Positions 24,970 to 34,261 of a stretch of DNA of 64,000 nt are shown here, piece after piece; position 1 is the first letter of the stretch, and each line of letters opens with the position of its first letter. The stretch covers positions 1 to 64,000 of the forward strand of contig NZ_FRAS01000005.1 of assembly GCF_900142395.1 (NCBI RefSeq), written 5' to 3'. A program made the translations under genes and the position numbers. The stretch comes from Hymenobacter psychrotolerans DSM 18569. GTDB taxonomy: Bacteria > Bacteroidota > Bacteroidia > Cytophagales > Hymenobacteraceae. A model generated the notes under the pieces. The model was not told where the DNA came from, did no database searches, and was given only the letters and a program-made list of their open reading frames with translations.

Positions 24970-26169
24970 CTACGTGGCCAGCAGCTCGGCGCACTGGCCG
25001 GCAATTTCCAGCTCCTCGTTGGTGGGCACCACCAGCACCTTCACGCGGCTGCCCGCCCGGCTGATTTCGCGGAGGCCGGGCCGACGCTGCTGGTTCTCTG
25101 CCTCATCCAGCTCCAGGCCCAGAAACGCCAGGCCCTGGCAGGCTTTCTGGCGCACCAGCGCGTCGTTTTCGCCCACGCCGGCCGTGAAAACCACCGCATC
25201 GAGTCCCCCCAGCACGGCCGCATAGGCTCCGATGTATTTGCGGATGCGGTAGGCGTAGAGGTCGTAGGCCAGGCGGGCGCGGGCGTCGCCCTGCTCCAGG
25301 GCCTTCGTGATGTCGCGCATATCACTAAGGCCGGTGAGGCCCAGCATGCCGCTTTCCTTGTTGACGAGGTTGCTGATCTGCTCCGTGCTGTAGCCGAGCT
25401 GGCCCATCAGGTGAAGCACAACGGACGGGTCCAGGTCGCCGGTGCGGGTGCCCATCACCAGCCCACTCAGCGGCCCGAAGCCCATGCTGGTATCGAGGCA
25501 GCGGCCCGCGTGCACGGCGGCGGCGCTGCAGCCGTTGCCCAGGTGCAGAGTAATGAGGCGCGCTTCGGGCCGGCCCAGGTAGGCGGCCGCCTGCCGGGCC
25601 ACGTACTGGTGGCTGGTGCCATGGAAGCCGTAGACACGCACCCGGTCTTCGGTATACAGCCGCTCGGGCAGGGCGTAGCGGAAGGCAGGCTCGGGCAGCG
25701 TCTGGTGGAAGGCCGTGTCGAAAACGGCTACCTGCCGGGCCTGCGGGAAGATGCGCTCCGCCACTTCTATGCCCAGCAGGTTGGCCGGATTGTGCAGCGG
25801 CGCCAGGGCAAACAGCCGCCGGATTTCGGCTTTTACTTCGGCGTTTATTTCGGTGGTTGCCGCAAAGGTTTCGCCGCCGTGCACCACGCGGTGCCCCACC
25901 ACCTCCACCTCGCCCGGGTCGCGCAGCACACCTTGTTCGGCATCGGTCAGCAGGGCCACTACTTCGCGCAGGCCGGCTTCGTGGTCGGGGAGGGCGAGGG
26001 TGCGGCGGGTTTCCCGCGGCGCTTCCGCCGCAAACACCTTATGGGTGATGGTGGCGTTGGGGTAGCCGATGCGCTCTACCAGCCCGCTGCACAGCGGCTG
26101 CCGGGCCGGCCACCGAAACAGCTGGTACTTGATGGAAGAACTGCCGGAGTTAACAACGAATATGTTCAT
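24970..26169 (-). CDS. ackA: Acetate kinase
   Basis: 399 residues. MNIFVVNSGSSSIKYQLF is the ATP/phosphate-binding start of the ASKHA kinase family, followed by VVHGGE, VFDTAFHQTLP, YGFHGTSHQYV, LHLGNGCSAAAV, DTSMGFGPLSGLVMGTRTGDLDP and FTAGVGEND. It converts acetyl phosphate and ADP to acetate and ATP, working with Pta. It is the last gene of a likely pta-DUF808-ackA operon; 60 bases separate it from the DUF808 gene. Confidence 0.96.
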   Translation of the reverse strand: MNIFVVNSGSSSIKYQLFRWPARQPLCSGLVERIGYPNATITHKVFAAEAPRETRRTLALPDHEAGLREVVALLTDAEQGVLRDPGEVEVVGHRVVHGGETFAATTEINAEVKAEIRRLFALAPLHNPANLLGIEVAERIFPQARQVAVFDTAFHQTLPEPAFRYALPERLYTEDRVRVYGFHGTSHQYVARQAAAYLGRPEARLITLHLGNGCSAAAVHAGRCLDTSMGFGPLSGLVMGTRTGDLDPSVVLHLMGQLGYSTEQISNLVNKESGMLGLTGLSDMRDITKALEQGDARARLAYDLYAYRIRKYIGAYAAVLGGLDAVVFTAGVGENDALVRQKACQGLAFLGLELDEAENQQRRPGLREISRAGSRVKVLVVPTNEELEIAGQCAELLAT

Positions 26170-26229
26170 ACCTGCGCCTGCTGGCCTGGAAAAGCCGATG
26201 ATGGGGTTTCTCGCTGCGGGGGCTGTGCC

Positions 26230-27153
26230 CTAGGCTTTGCTCGGCAGCATGTTCTTGACCAGGTGCACTACTTTCTCAATCAGGAAGCCCAGAATAAGCC
26301 CAAAAATTCCGCAGGCAACGGCCTTCGCCAGCCAGGCCAGGGCGGGCACACTGGCCAGCGCCAGCTCCAAATCGTGCAGCAGGTGGGCCGTGAACGGAAT
26401 GCCGTGCGCAATAATTTCGGCACCGACCCACAGCATGGCGGCGGTGCCCACGTAGCTCAGAATGTTGAGGAAGTGAGGCATAAACTTCACGATGCCGCGC
26501 CCGAATTTCTGGGTAGCCGGACCGTACTTGTCTTTGGCCAGGTGCATGCCAATGTCATCGGCCTTCACAATCAGGCCCACAAAGCCGTACACGGCCACCG
26601 TAATAAACACGGCTACGGCCAGCATCACCAGAATCTGGTTTACTATCGGCTGGCCGGTCACCTGACTGTAAGCAATGGCCATGATTTCGGCCGACAGGAT
26701 GATGTCGGTTCTGACAGCCCCGGCTACGCGCTGCTGCTCCAGCTCCTCGGGTGTAATGGACTGTATTTCCGCGCTTTCAGCTTGCACCTCGGGGTGCTTG
26801 CTGAACATGGAGTGCACCTTTTCATACCCTTCAAAGCACAGATAGGCGCCGCCCAGCATTAGAATCGGGGTGATGGCCCACGGCGCGAAATACCCCAGAA
26901 TCAGGGCCGCCGGACTCAGGATGAGAATCTTGTTGAACAGGGACTTTTTGGCAATCTGGTAGATGATGGACAACTCGCGGGAGGGGTCCAGGCCCACCAC
27001 GTATTTGGGCGTAACCGCCGTGTCGTCTATCACAATGCCCGACACTTTGCCGGTGGTTTTGGCTACCTGCGCCGGCACGTCGTCCAGGCTGGCCGCGCTG
27101 ACTTTAACCAAAGCCGAAACGTCATCTAATAAAGCAAAAAGTCCTGATGGCAT
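26230..27153 (-). CDS. DUF808 (YedI-type) membrane protein
   Basis: 307 residues. MPSGLFALLDDVSALVKVSAASLDDV, then IVIDDTAVTPKYVVGL and NKILILSPAALILGYFAPWAITPILMLGGAYLCFEGYEKV are conserved in the DUF808 family of inner-membrane proteins of unknown function. Five to six hydrophobic helices are visible (about residues 75-105, 165-200, 220-240, 265-300). It is placed between pta and ackA on the same strand with gaps of 133 and 60 bases, so it is probably co-transcribed with them; a link to acetate or acetyl-phosphate handling is only a positional suggestion. Confidence 0.88.
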   Translation of the reverse strand: MPSGLFALLDDVSALVKVSAASLDDVPAQVAKTTGKVSGIVIDDTAVTPKYVVGLDPSRELSIIYQIAKKSLFNKILILSPAALILGYFAPWAITPILMLGGAYLCFEGYEKVHSMFSKHPEVQAESAEIQSITPEELEQQRVAGAVRTDIILSAEIMAIAYSQVTGQPIVNQILVMLAVAVFITVAVYGFVGLIVKADDIGMHLAKDKYGPATQKFGRGIVKFMPHFLNILSYVGTAAMLWVGAEIIAHGIPFTAHLLHDLELALASVPALAWLAKAVACGIFGLILGFLIEKVVHLVKNMLPSKA

Positions 27154-27286
27154 AGGGTGGGGTGGCTGCTCTGTGTAGTGGTCGGGAAATGGGAAAGGCT
27201 TCTCGCTAAATGAGGCCGCAAGCTACAGGAAAGTGCGCCCGCGAGCAGCATTGGCCGGAAGTGGTCGTTTCGGGTGCGGCCCGGCG

Positions 27287-29380
27287 CTATCCTTGCTGGC
27301 TTTGGATGGCCGTGATAATGACGGTGTTGAACACGTCATCCACGGTGCAGCCGCGGCTCAGGTCGTTGACGGGCTTGTTGAGGCCCTGCAGCACCGGCCC
27401 GATGGCGAGGGCCCCGGTTTCGCGCTGCACGGCTTTGTAGGTGTTGTTGCCGGTATTGAGGTCGGGGAAAATAAAAACGCTGGCCTGGCCCGCTACTTCC
27501 GAGTCAGGCAGCTTCTGGCGGCCCACCAGCGGGTCTACGGCCGCATCATACTGAATCGGGCCTTCCACTTTCAGGTCGGGCCGCAGCTGGCGCACCCGCT
27601 CGGTGGCTTGGCGCACCTTTTCCACGTCGGCGCCCGCCCCGGAGGTGCCCGACGAGTAGGACAGCATAGCCACGCGCGGCTCAATGCCGAACGCCTGGCT
27701 GGTATCTGCCGAGGAAATGGCTATTTCGGCCAGCTGCTCGGCGGTGGGGTTGGGGTTCACGGCGCAGTCGCCGAACACGGCCACCCGGTCGGGCAGGCAC
27801 ATGAAAAACACCGACGACACCACCGACACGCCGGGCTTGGTTTTGATGAACTGCAGGGCCGGCCGGATGGTGTGCTGGGTGGTGTGCACCGCCCCGGACA
27901 CCATGCCGTCGGCGTGGCCCTGGTGCACCATCATCGAGCCGAAGTACGACACGTCGCGTAGCAGGTCGCGGGCCATGTCGTGGTTGACGCCCTTGTCTTT
28001 GCGCAGCTCATAAAAGGCCTCCACGTAGGCGTCGTAGTGTTCCGAGGCTACCGGATCGATGATGCGCAGGTGGGCAGCCGGCAGGTTGATGCCCAGACGC
28101 TTGGCGGCGGCCGCCACGTCGTCGGGGTTGCCCAGGATGGTCAGATCCACAATGTCCTGGTGGAGCAGCAGCGCGGCGGCGCGCAGAATCCGGTCGTCGT
28201 TGCCTTCGGGCAGCACAATGTGCCGGCGGGTCTGCCGGGCCCACTGCAGCAGCCGGTACTGAAACATGTGCGGCGTAAGGCCTTCGGGCTGGAAGCTGAC
28301 CAGCTTTTCCTGCAGCGCCGCCACGTCCACGTAGCGGGTGAAGGTGCTGATAGCCAGCTGGATTTTCTTCGGATTGCCGGGCGTGATGCGCGACCTGATG
28401 GCGCCCACGCGGGTGGTGGTTTCAAATGTGCCCGTAGGTACGGCCAGAATAGGCACCACGCCCGGCAGGCCGGCCAGCAGGCGCAGCACGGGCGCTTCGG
28501 GCTCCGAACCAGCCGTGAGCACAATGCCCGCCACCCGCGGAAACGTCGCCGACTGATTGGCCTGGAGCGCGCATACGATAATGTCGCCCCGGTCGCCGGG
28601 CGTTACAATGAGGACGTTGTCTTTGAGGTAGTTCAGGAAGTTGGGTACCTGCATGGCCCCAATGACGTAGTTATCGACCTGGTTGCTGAGGGCTTCTTCG
28701 CCGAACAGCAGCTTGCCACCCAGCTCATCCTGGATTTCCTGCATGGTGGGGTGCAGCAGGTTGGGGTCTTCGGGCACCACGGCCAGCAGCACCTCGGCGG
28801 GGAGCTGGGCGCGCAGCAATTCCTGCACGTCGTCGGCCTGGGCGGGCGCTACCCGGTTGGCCACTACCAGCAGCACCGGCACCTCGCGGGCCTCGAAGCT
28901 GCGCAGCAGCGTAAGAACCGCGCTGATAAGCTGGGCTGTGCTCTTGCCCTCGCCCGACACGACCAGCAGCACCGGCACGCCCAGGTTCTTGGCCACCGAC
29001 ACATTGGCATCAAACTCCACCGCCGTGCCCGGCCCTACAAAGTCGGTGCCTTCCACCACCGTAAAGTCGTGGGCTTCTTCCAGCGCCTTGAACTTCTGGA
29101 TGATGACGTCAATCATTTCGCCCTGCCTGCCGGCTTCCAGCAGCCGCAGCGCCTCGGGCCGGGTGTAGGCGTAGGTATCGGCCGGGGCCAGCGGCAGCCC
29201 GAAGTGCCGGACCACCGTGTCGAGGTGCGGGTCGGGCTGCTGCTGCGGGTCGGCGGCAATGATGGGCTTGAAGTAGGCGACTTTCCGGGCCTGCCCCAGC
29301 AGCAGGTTCACCAGGCCCAGCGAGACTAACGACTTGCCGCTGTAGGGCTCGGCGGTGGCGATGAATACGGCTTTGGTCAT
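27287..29380 (-). CDS. pta: Phosphate acetyltransferase, long form
   Basis: 697 residues from the ATG at 29380 (MTKAVFIATAEPYSGKSLVSLG). Three parts as in E. coli-type Pta: an N-terminal P-loop domain (AEPYSGKS, about 10-17, like dethiobiotin synthetase), a middle DRTGG domain (about 215-330) and the C-terminal catalytic PTA_PTB domain (about 370-690), with LPEGNDDRILRAA, GSMMVHQGHADGMVSGAVHTT, YSSGTSGAGADVEKV and PDLNTGNNTYKAVQR. It interconverts acetyl-CoA and acetyl phosphate. An in-frame GTG/ATG start 45 bases upstream exists, but sequences of the family begin at the chosen Met. Confidence 0.95.
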   Translation of the reverse strand: MTKAVFIATAEPYSGKSLVSLGLVNLLLGQARKVAYFKPIIAADPQQQPDPHLDTVVRHFGLPLAPADTYAYTRPEALRLLEAGRQGEMIDVIIQKFKALEEAHDFTVVEGTDFVGPGTAVEFDANVSVAKNLGVPVLLVVSGEGKSTAQLISAVLTLLRSFEAREVPVLLVVANRVAPAQADDVQELLRAQLPAEVLLAVVPEDPNLLHPTMQEIQDELGGKLLFGEEALSNQVDNYVIGAMQVPNFLNYLKDNVLIVTPGDRGDIIVCALQANQSATFPRVAGIVLTAGSEPEAPVLRLLAGLPGVVPILAVPTGTFETTTRVGAIRSRITPGNPKKIQLAISTFTRYVDVAALQEKLVSFQPEGLTPHMFQYRLLQWARQTRRHIVLPEGNDDRILRAAALLLHQDIVDLTILGNPDDVAAAAKRLGINLPAAHLRIIDPVASEHYDAYVEAFYELRKDKGVNHDMARDLLRDVSYFGSMMVHQGHADGMVSGAVHTTQHTIRPALQFIKTKPGVSVVSSVFFMCLPDRVAVFGDCAVNPNPTAEQLAEIAISSADTSQAFGIEPRVAMLSYSSGTSGAGADVEKVRQATERVRQLRPDLKVEGPIQYDAAVDPLVGRQKLPDSEVAGQASVFIFPDLNTGNNTYKAVQRETGALAIGPVLQGLNKPVNDLSRGCTVDDVFNTVIITAIQSQQG

Positions 29381-29538
29381 GGCCGAAGGTACGTAGGCCT
29401 CCGTTGCTACGTTGGCCAGCGCCACCCAACCGGGCCGCAGCAGCCGGCCTGCTTCGGCCCGGTTTTCTGGTTTTTAGCAAGGCTGTGTGCTTAAAGTCAG
29501 GGCGTTGTGTGTGTGTGGCAATAGGCCATAAAACGCAA

Positions 29539-29569
29539 AAAAGCCCACCCGGCAACCGGGTGGGCTTTT
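29539..29569 (-). terminator. Terminator of icd
   Basis: AAAAGCCCACCCGG (29539-29552) and CCGGGTGGGCTTTT (29556-29569) form a 14-bp perfect stem with a 3-base loop, 18 bases past the icd stop and followed by six T on the minus strand. Confidence 0.9.
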
Positions 29570-29586
29570 CTGGTAGGAGGCAGCGG

Positions 29587-30819
29587 TTAGTTGCCCAGCT
29601 TGGCCTTCAGGTTGGTGTCCAGCGCTTCCAGGAACTCCTCGGTGTAGAGGTAGTCGCGGCCGTGCTCCACTTTGTTGCCGTGGATGCAAACGGCCAGGTC
29701 CTTGGTCATTTTGCCGCTTTCCACGGTTTCAATGCACACCTGCTCCAGCTTGTGGCAGAAGTCAATCAGCTCCTGGTTGCCGTCGAGCTTGCCACGGAAC
29801 TCCAGCCCGCGCGTCCAGGCGAAGATGCTGGCAATGGGGTTAGTGGAGGTCGGCTTGCCTTTCTGATGGTCGCGGTAGTGGCGCGTTACGGTGCCGTGGG
29901 CCGCTTCGGCTTCCATGGTGCCGCCGTCGGGCGTTACCAGCGTGGAAGTCATCAGACCCAGCGAGCCGAAGCCCTGGGCCACGGTGTCGCTCTGCACGTC
30001 GCCGTCGTAGTTTTTGCAGGCCCACACGAAGTTGCCGTTCCATTTCAGCGCCGAGGCCACCATGTCGTCGATCAGACGGTGCTCGTAGGTGATGCCGGCC
30101 GCCTGGAACTTGGCCAGGTAGTCCTGCTCGTAAATCTCCTGGAAGATGTCCTTGAAGCGGCCATCGTACTTTTTCAGGATGGTGTTTTTGGTGCTCAGGT
30201 ACAGCGGCCAGCCTTTCATCAGGGCCTGGTTGAAACAGGCATGCGCAAACCCGCGAATCGACTCGTCGGTGTTGTACATGGCCAGCGCTACCCCGTCGCT
30301 CTTGAAGTTGTAGACCTCAAACGACTGCTCTTCGCCGCCGTCTTCGGGCGTGAAGGTGATGGTGAGCTTGCCTTTGCCTTTGGTCACGAAGTCGGTGGCG
30401 CGGTACTGGTCGCCGAAGGCGTGGCGGCCGATGCAGATCGGGGCCGTCCAGTTCGGTACGAGACGCGGCACGTTGCTCATCACGATAGGCTCGCGGAATA
30501 CGGTGCCGTCCAGAATGTTGCGGATAGTGCCGTTCGGCGACTTCCACATCTGCTTCAGGTTGAACTCTTTCACGCGCTCCTCGTCGGGCGTGATGGTGGC
30601 GCACTTGATGCCCACGCCGTACTGCTTGATGGCGTTGGCGGCATCAATGGTTACCTGGTCGTTGGTTTCGTCGCGGTACTCGATGCCCAGGTCGTAGTAC
30701 TTGATATCCAGCTCCAGATAGGGCGTAATCAGCTTGTCCTTGATGAATTTCCAGATGATGCGCGTCATTTCGTCGCCATCGAGTTCTACTACCGGGTTTG
30801 CTACTTTAATCTTGGTCAT
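29587..30819 (-). CDS. icd: NADP-dependent isocitrate dehydrogenase, eukaryote-like type
   Basis: 410 residues from the ATG at 30819 ([21 protein letters not shown]). The sequence follows the homodimeric type II IDH family found in mitochondria and many Bacteroidota: [87 protein letters not shown] (cited here in parts) and [11 protein letters not shown]. It oxidises isocitrate to 2-oxoglutarate in the TCA cycle, producing NADPH. The chosen start matches the family; an ATG ten codons earlier is also in frame. Monocistronic with its own terminator. Confidence 0.95.
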   Translation of the reverse strand: MTKIKVANPVVELDGDEMTRIIWKFIKDKLITPYLELDIKYYDLGIEYRDETNDQVTIDAANAIKQYGVGIKCATITPDEERVKEFNLKQMWKSPNGTIRNILDGTVFREPIVMSNVPRLVPNWTAPICIGRHAFGDQYRATDFVTKGKGKLTITFTPEDGGEEQSFEVYNFKSDGVALAMYNTDESIRGFAHACFNQALMKGWPLYLSTKNTILKKYDGRFKDIFQEIYEQDYLAKFQAAGITYEHRLIDDMVASALKWNGNFVWACKNYDGDVQSDTVAQGFGSLGLMTSTLVTPDGGTMEAEAAHGTVTRHYRDHQKGKPTSTNPIASIFAWTRGLEFRGKLDGNQELIDFCHKLEQVCIETVESGKMTKDLAVCIHGNKVEHGRDYLYTEEFLEALDTNLKAKLGN

Positions 30820-31139
30820 TGCTTCCGAGACAGGTGGTAAATGGGTCAAGCGCAGTGGCTGCGTGCCCCAATATTACGAGTTCCGGCGCGTCTTGCCTGA
30901 AAGAAGGCGGCAGTTGGCCGCGAAAAGAAGCTACGGCGGAGCTGGAATTCTGCCCGAAACAAAGCAGCTTCCCGCTGAAGCAGAAGCCATTCCGCCCGCA
31001 TGTGCTCGTGCTTTCGATTGCCGGCGGCAGTTTTGCAGCGGTTGCCAGCCTGCCCGGTGCGGGGCAAGGCACCGCGGCTCCCGGCCGGCTCGGGCACTGG
31101 CAGATTCAATGAGTATTTACTGCTGCTTCCTGGGGCAGA
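30820..31139. other. Intergenic stretch without recognised features
   Basis: About 320 bases between the icd start and the downstream terminator of the tRNA-Glu unit. It must hold the icd promoter; a near match TAATATTG lies close to 30870 on the minus strand. Short frames here have no family resemblance. Confidence 0.5.
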
Positions 31140-31153
31140 GCCGGAAAACAAAA

Positions 31154-31183
31154 CACCCGCTCTGAGCTGAATCAGAGCGGGTG
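31154..31183 (-). terminator. Terminator of tRNA-Glu copy 1
   Basis: CACCCGCTCTGA and TCAGAGCGGGTG form a 12-bp stem with a 6-base loop, followed on the minus strand by TTTTGTTTT. Confidence 0.9.
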
Positions 31184-31189
31184 CTGTTG

Positions 31190-31261
31190 TAGTCCGTAGG
31201 GGAATCGAACCCCTGTTGGTAGAATGAAAATCTACTGTCCTAACCCCTAGACGAACGGACC
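31190..31261 (-). tRNA. tRNA-Glu(UUC), copy 1
   Basis: 72 bases on the minus strand: GGTCCGT acceptor arm paired with ACGGACT, a D-arm GTCTAGGGGTTAGGAC, anticodon stem-loop CAGTAGA-TTTTCAT-TCTACC type with anticodon TTC, and T-arm AGGGGTTCGATTCCCCT. The 3' CCA is not encoded. Identical to the second copy at 37544-37615. Confidence 0.97.
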
Positions 31262-31292
31262 ATGATAAACGGCGTTTTCCGTTTTGGTGATG

Positions 31293-31324
31293 CAAAGATA
31301 AGCCGCTAAAAAGTTACCCTGCAA
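31293..31324 (-). promoter_or_regulatory. Promoter of tRNA-Glu copy 1
   Basis: Minus-strand TTG (31322-31324), a 21-base spacer and TATCTTTG (31293-31300), an exact TAnnTTTG box. It lies 31 bases upstream of the tRNA 5' end. Confidence 0.7.
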
Positions 31325-31339
31325 GTCCCAGGCAATGAT

Positions 31340-32047
31340 TTAGTGGTTTTTTTGCCGATGCTGGTCCCACCACACGTAGCCCCCGAACAGCAGCAGGCTG
31401 CCGCCCGTCACCCATAGCAGGCCGGTTTTCAGGCGGTTGCTTTCCTCGCCCAGGTAGGCCAGCAGCGCAATCAGGGGCACGACGCCGGCCACGGTGGCCG
31501 CCATAAATTTCCAGTAGCCCATGCGCGCCACCCCAGCCACAAAGCTGATGGCGTCGTCGGAGAGGGCCGGGGAGAGGCGCGCAATAACCACGGCCCACAC
31601 GCCGTAGCGCTCCACGATGCCGAGCACTTTCTGCTCGGTTTTCTTGCCCAGCAGGCGCTCCACAAACGAATCGTCCAGGAGCCGGCCCAGGCCATAGCCC
31701 ACCGACGACGCCAGCACGATGCCGCCCAGCGCCAGCAATGAGCCCCACCACGGCCCATAGGCCAGAATAGCCACCAGAATCAGGGCCACCACGTTCACCA
31801 CGAACAAGAACATCTGCACCACCATCAGCAGCACCAGCACCACCGGGCCCCAGTTGCCGAACTGCGCCATCCAGGCCGAAATGCGGGCCTGCTCGCCGCT
31901 TTTCAGGGCCGTAAAGGCCTCCTGCACCTGCTGCTGAAACGCGGGCCAGAGGAAATAAGCGGCTACCAGCGCCGCCACAAACGTGAGCGACAGGTACAGC
32001 GGCAGGCGAGAAGAACGGCGGGGCGAAGCGGTGGCAGTAGCGGGCAT
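31340..32047 (-). CDS. TVP38/TMEM64-type VTT membrane protein
   Basis: 235 residues with about six hydrophobic stretches. The VTT/SNARE-associated domain is recognised by VVNVVALILVAILAYGPWWGSLLALGGIVLASSVGYGLGR (quoted in parts: GPWWGSLLA, ASSVGYGLGR) and ARLSPALSDDAISFVAGVARMGYWKF, which matches the family's [F/Y]xxRxxPxxP-N-like segment. Family members in bacteria are DedA-like inner-membrane proteins linked to lipid flipping or proton-motive-force-dependent envelope functions. It is divergent from the GH15 gene. Confidence 0.9.
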   Translation of the reverse strand: MPATATASPRRSSRLPLYLSLTFVAALVAAYFLWPAFQQQVQEAFTALKSGEQARISAWMAQFGNWGPVVLVLLMVVQMFLFVVNVVALILVAILAYGPWWGSLLALGGIVLASSVGYGLGRLLDDSFVERLLGKKTEQKVLGIVERYGVWAVVIARLSPALSDDAISFVAGVARMGYWKFMAATVAGVVPLIALLAYLGEESNRLKTGLLWVTGGSLLLFGGYVWWDQHRQKNH

Positions 32048-32200
32048 AGGGGGTGGTAAAGGAACAGCGAGGCGCCCGGGGCGCCTCCTTCCTACGAAGC
32101 CCGGCCGGTGAAGGCTGCGGCAACCCCGGCCGCGCTGTTGGGGTACTAGGGGAGGGCCGGCGGATTTCTGCCCGCTCCTTCATCATTCTTCCTCCCTCGC

Positions 32201-33985
32201 ATGATCAAGCATACCTACGACATGGGCCTGATTGGCAACTGCGCCTATCTGGCCCTTATTCGCAAGGATACCTCCGTGGCCTGGCTCTGCTGGCCCCGCT
32301 TCGACAGCAGCTTCGTATTCGGCGACCTGCTCGATGAGCAGAAGGGCGGCGAGTTCAGCATCCGGCCCGCCGCGCCCACGCCCTTTCACAGCCACCAGTA
32401 CTACCAGCAGAACACCAACGTGCTCTGCACCGAAATCGAGAACGAGGACGGCCGCTACCGCGTCACGGACTTTGCGCCGCGCTTCCCGCAGTATGAGCGC
32501 TACTACAAGCCCCTGATGCTGATCCGGAAGCTGGAACCGCTGGCCGGCACGCCGCGCGTGCGGGTGGCCTGCAACCCTGTGGGTGACTACGGCCAGACCC
32601 GCCTGAGCCGCCGCCGCAGCTCCAACCACATTGCCTACCTCGGCCTCGATGAGGAAATCCGCCTCACCACCGACATCCCGCTGACCTACGTGCTGGAAGG
32701 CGAAGACTTCGTGCTCAACGAAACCAAATACCTCGTGCTCACCTACGGCGCCCCCCTGGAAGCGGCCCTGGCCAGCACCGCCGAACGGTTTCTGCTCGGT
32801 ACCGTAGACTACTGGCGCCAGTGGGTGAAGAGCACCAGCATCAGCAACTTCCATCAGGAGGCCGTTATCCGGTCGGCGCTGGCCCTAAAGATGCACCAGT
32901 ACGAAGACACCGGGGCCATTATTGCGGCCAGCACCACCAGCCTGCCCGAAGCCCCCGGCAGCACCCGCAACTGGGACTACCGCTACTGCTGGATGCGCGA
33001 CACGTTCTACACGCTCACGGCCTTCAACAACATCGGGCACTTCGAGGAGATGGAGCGGTACTTCCACTACATCGCCAACATCTCCACCAAGGTCAAGGAC
33101 AAGTACCAGCCGCTCTACGGCATCAGCGGGGCCTCGGAGCTGACGGAGCGCGAGCTGCCGCTGGCCGGCTACCTCGGCAACCAGCCCGTGCGCATCGGCA
33201 ACGACGCCTACACCCACATCCAGAACGACGTGTACGGCCAGATTCTGGTAGCCCTGCTGCCGCTCTACGTCGATTGCCGCTTCGTGAACCCCGAGCGCGC
33301 CAGCCCCGAAAAGCTGGTGTACGAAACGCTGCACATGATTGAGAAAACCATGGACCAGCCCGACGCCGGCCTCTGGGAGTTCCGCCACATTGCGCAGTAC
33401 CACTGCTACACCTACCTGTTTCACTGGGCCGGCAGCCACGCCGCCCGCAAGGTGGCGCACTCGCTCGGCGACACCGACATGGAAGCCCTGGCCACCCGCC
33501 TCATGCAGGAAGCCGAGCACCGGATTGAGCAGTGCTTCAGCGAAGAGCACCAGGCCTACGCCAACGCCATCGGCTCGCCCCACCTCGATGCCAGCACCCT
33601 GCAGCTCATCATGATGGGCTACCTCGACCCCAACTCCGCGCGGGCGCACCGCCACCTGGAGGCCCTGGAAAAGGAGCTGATGACGCCCGAAGGCCTGTTT
33701 TACCGCTACCGCCACCCCGACGACTTCGGCACGCCCGAAACCACCTTCCTCATCTGCTCCTTCTGGTACGTCGAGACGCTGGCCTGCGTCGGGCGGCTCG
33801 AAGATGCCGTGCGGGAGTTCGAGAAGCTGCTTTCCTATACCAACCACCTGGGCCTGCTTTCCGAGGACGTGGACGCCCGCACCGGCTCGCAGTGGGGCAA
33901 CTTCCCGCAGGCCTACAGCCACGTGGGCCTCGTCAACGCGGCCTACCGCATCGCCAAGAAGCTCGACCGCCCCACCTTCGTGTAG
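32201..33985 (+). CDS. Glycoside hydrolase family 15 (trehalase/glucoamylase-like)
   Basis: 594 residues, cytosolic (no signal peptide). The N-terminal beta-sandwich starts MIKHTYDMGLIGNCAYLAL with VAWLCWPRFDSSFVFG. The catalytic (alpha/alpha)6 barrel contains NWDYRYCWMRDTFYTL, GNDAYTHIQNDVYGQIL, AGLWEFR (candidate general acid Glu) and FLICSFWYVETLACVGR (candidate general base Glu). In many bacteria and archaea GH15 proteins of this build are trehalases. An OtsA-OtsB fusion lies 1.2 kb downstream on the opposite strand, so trehalose is a likely substrate, but glucoamylase activity cannot be excluded from sequence. Confidence 0.88.
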   Translation: MIKHTYDMGLIGNCAYLALIRKDTSVAWLCWPRFDSSFVFGDLLDEQKGGEFSIRPAAPTPFHSHQYYQQNTNVLCTEIENEDGRYRVTDFAPRFPQYERYYKPLMLIRKLEPLAGTPRVRVACNPVGDYGQTRLSRRRSSNHIAYLGLDEEIRLTTDIPLTYVLEGEDFVLNETKYLVLTYGAPLEAALASTAERFLLGTVDYWRQWVKSTSISNFHQEAVIRSALALKMHQYEDTGAIIAASTTSLPEAPGSTRNWDYRYCWMRDTFYTLTAFNNIGHFEEMERYFHYIANISTKVKDKYQPLYGISGASELTERELPLAGYLGNQPVRIGNDAYTHIQNDVYGQILVALLPLYVDCRFVNPERASPEKLVYETLHMIEKTMDQPDAGLWEFRHIAQYHCYTYLFHWAGSHAARKVAHSLGDTDMEALATRLMQEAEHRIEQCFSEEHQAYANAIGSPHLDASTLQLIMMGYLDPNSARAHRHLEALEKELMTPEGLFYRYRHPDDFGTPETTFLICSFWYVETLACVGRLEDAVREFEKLLSYTNHLGLLSEDVDARTGSQWGNFPQAYSHVGLVNAAYRIAKKLDRPTFV

Positions 33986-34070
33986 CTGCGGGAAAAGCCC
34001 GGGTCTTGTTTTTGTCTTAAAAAATTCTGACTGAACCTGGTAAAGTCCTATCCATGTCCCAAAAATGGAC

Positions 34071-34250
34071 GCGCTGACGTAGCAAAAGCCCGCGCCGACG
34101 TGGCAAACCCTCGCGCCAGGCTGGCAAAAGCAACTGCTGGCCTGGCAAGAGCCCGCGCTGACGTGGCAAGGGCACCTGCCAGGCTGGCAAGAGCCCGCGC
34201 CGTGGTGGCAACTGCTCGCGCCAGGGTTTGGAACGGGCGCGCTGGCCCGG
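34071..34250. repeat. 21-bp degenerate tandem repeat, about nine units
   Basis: Seven clear units start at 34071, 34092, 34113, 34134, 34155, 34176 and 34197, consensus GCGCNNNNNTGGCAANNGCNC, followed by two decayed units to about 34250. Because the unit is seven codons, long open frames arise on both strands: plus-strand heptads such as ARADVAR/APARLAR and minus-strand GLLPAWQ-like heptads. A third plus frame would place TGG-CAA (Trp-Gln) in each unit, but its first unit has TAG. No frame has a convincing start, so I treat it as a non-coding satellite. Confidence 0.8.
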
Positions 34251-34261
34251 AGAAGTGGGGC

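Larger units (their letters stand above)
31140..31301 (-). repeat. Duplicated tRNA-Glu transcription unit, copy 1
   Basis: This 160-base stretch (terminator, tRNA, leader and -7 box) is repeated in the same orientation at 37494-37655 with three substitutions (in the terminator loop, just upstream of the tRNA and before the -7 box). Confidence 0.9.

Noticed and set aside
29384-29391. TACCTTCG box on the minus strand before pta
   Set aside because: It ends three bases from the ATG, too close for the start site, and is part of an in-frame Tyr-Val-Pro-Ser reading; probably chance.
34017-34211. 64-codon minus-strand frame over the 21-bp repeat
   Set aside because: Open only because the repeat unit is a multiple of three; no ribosome-binding or promoter signal and residues are dictated by the repeat.
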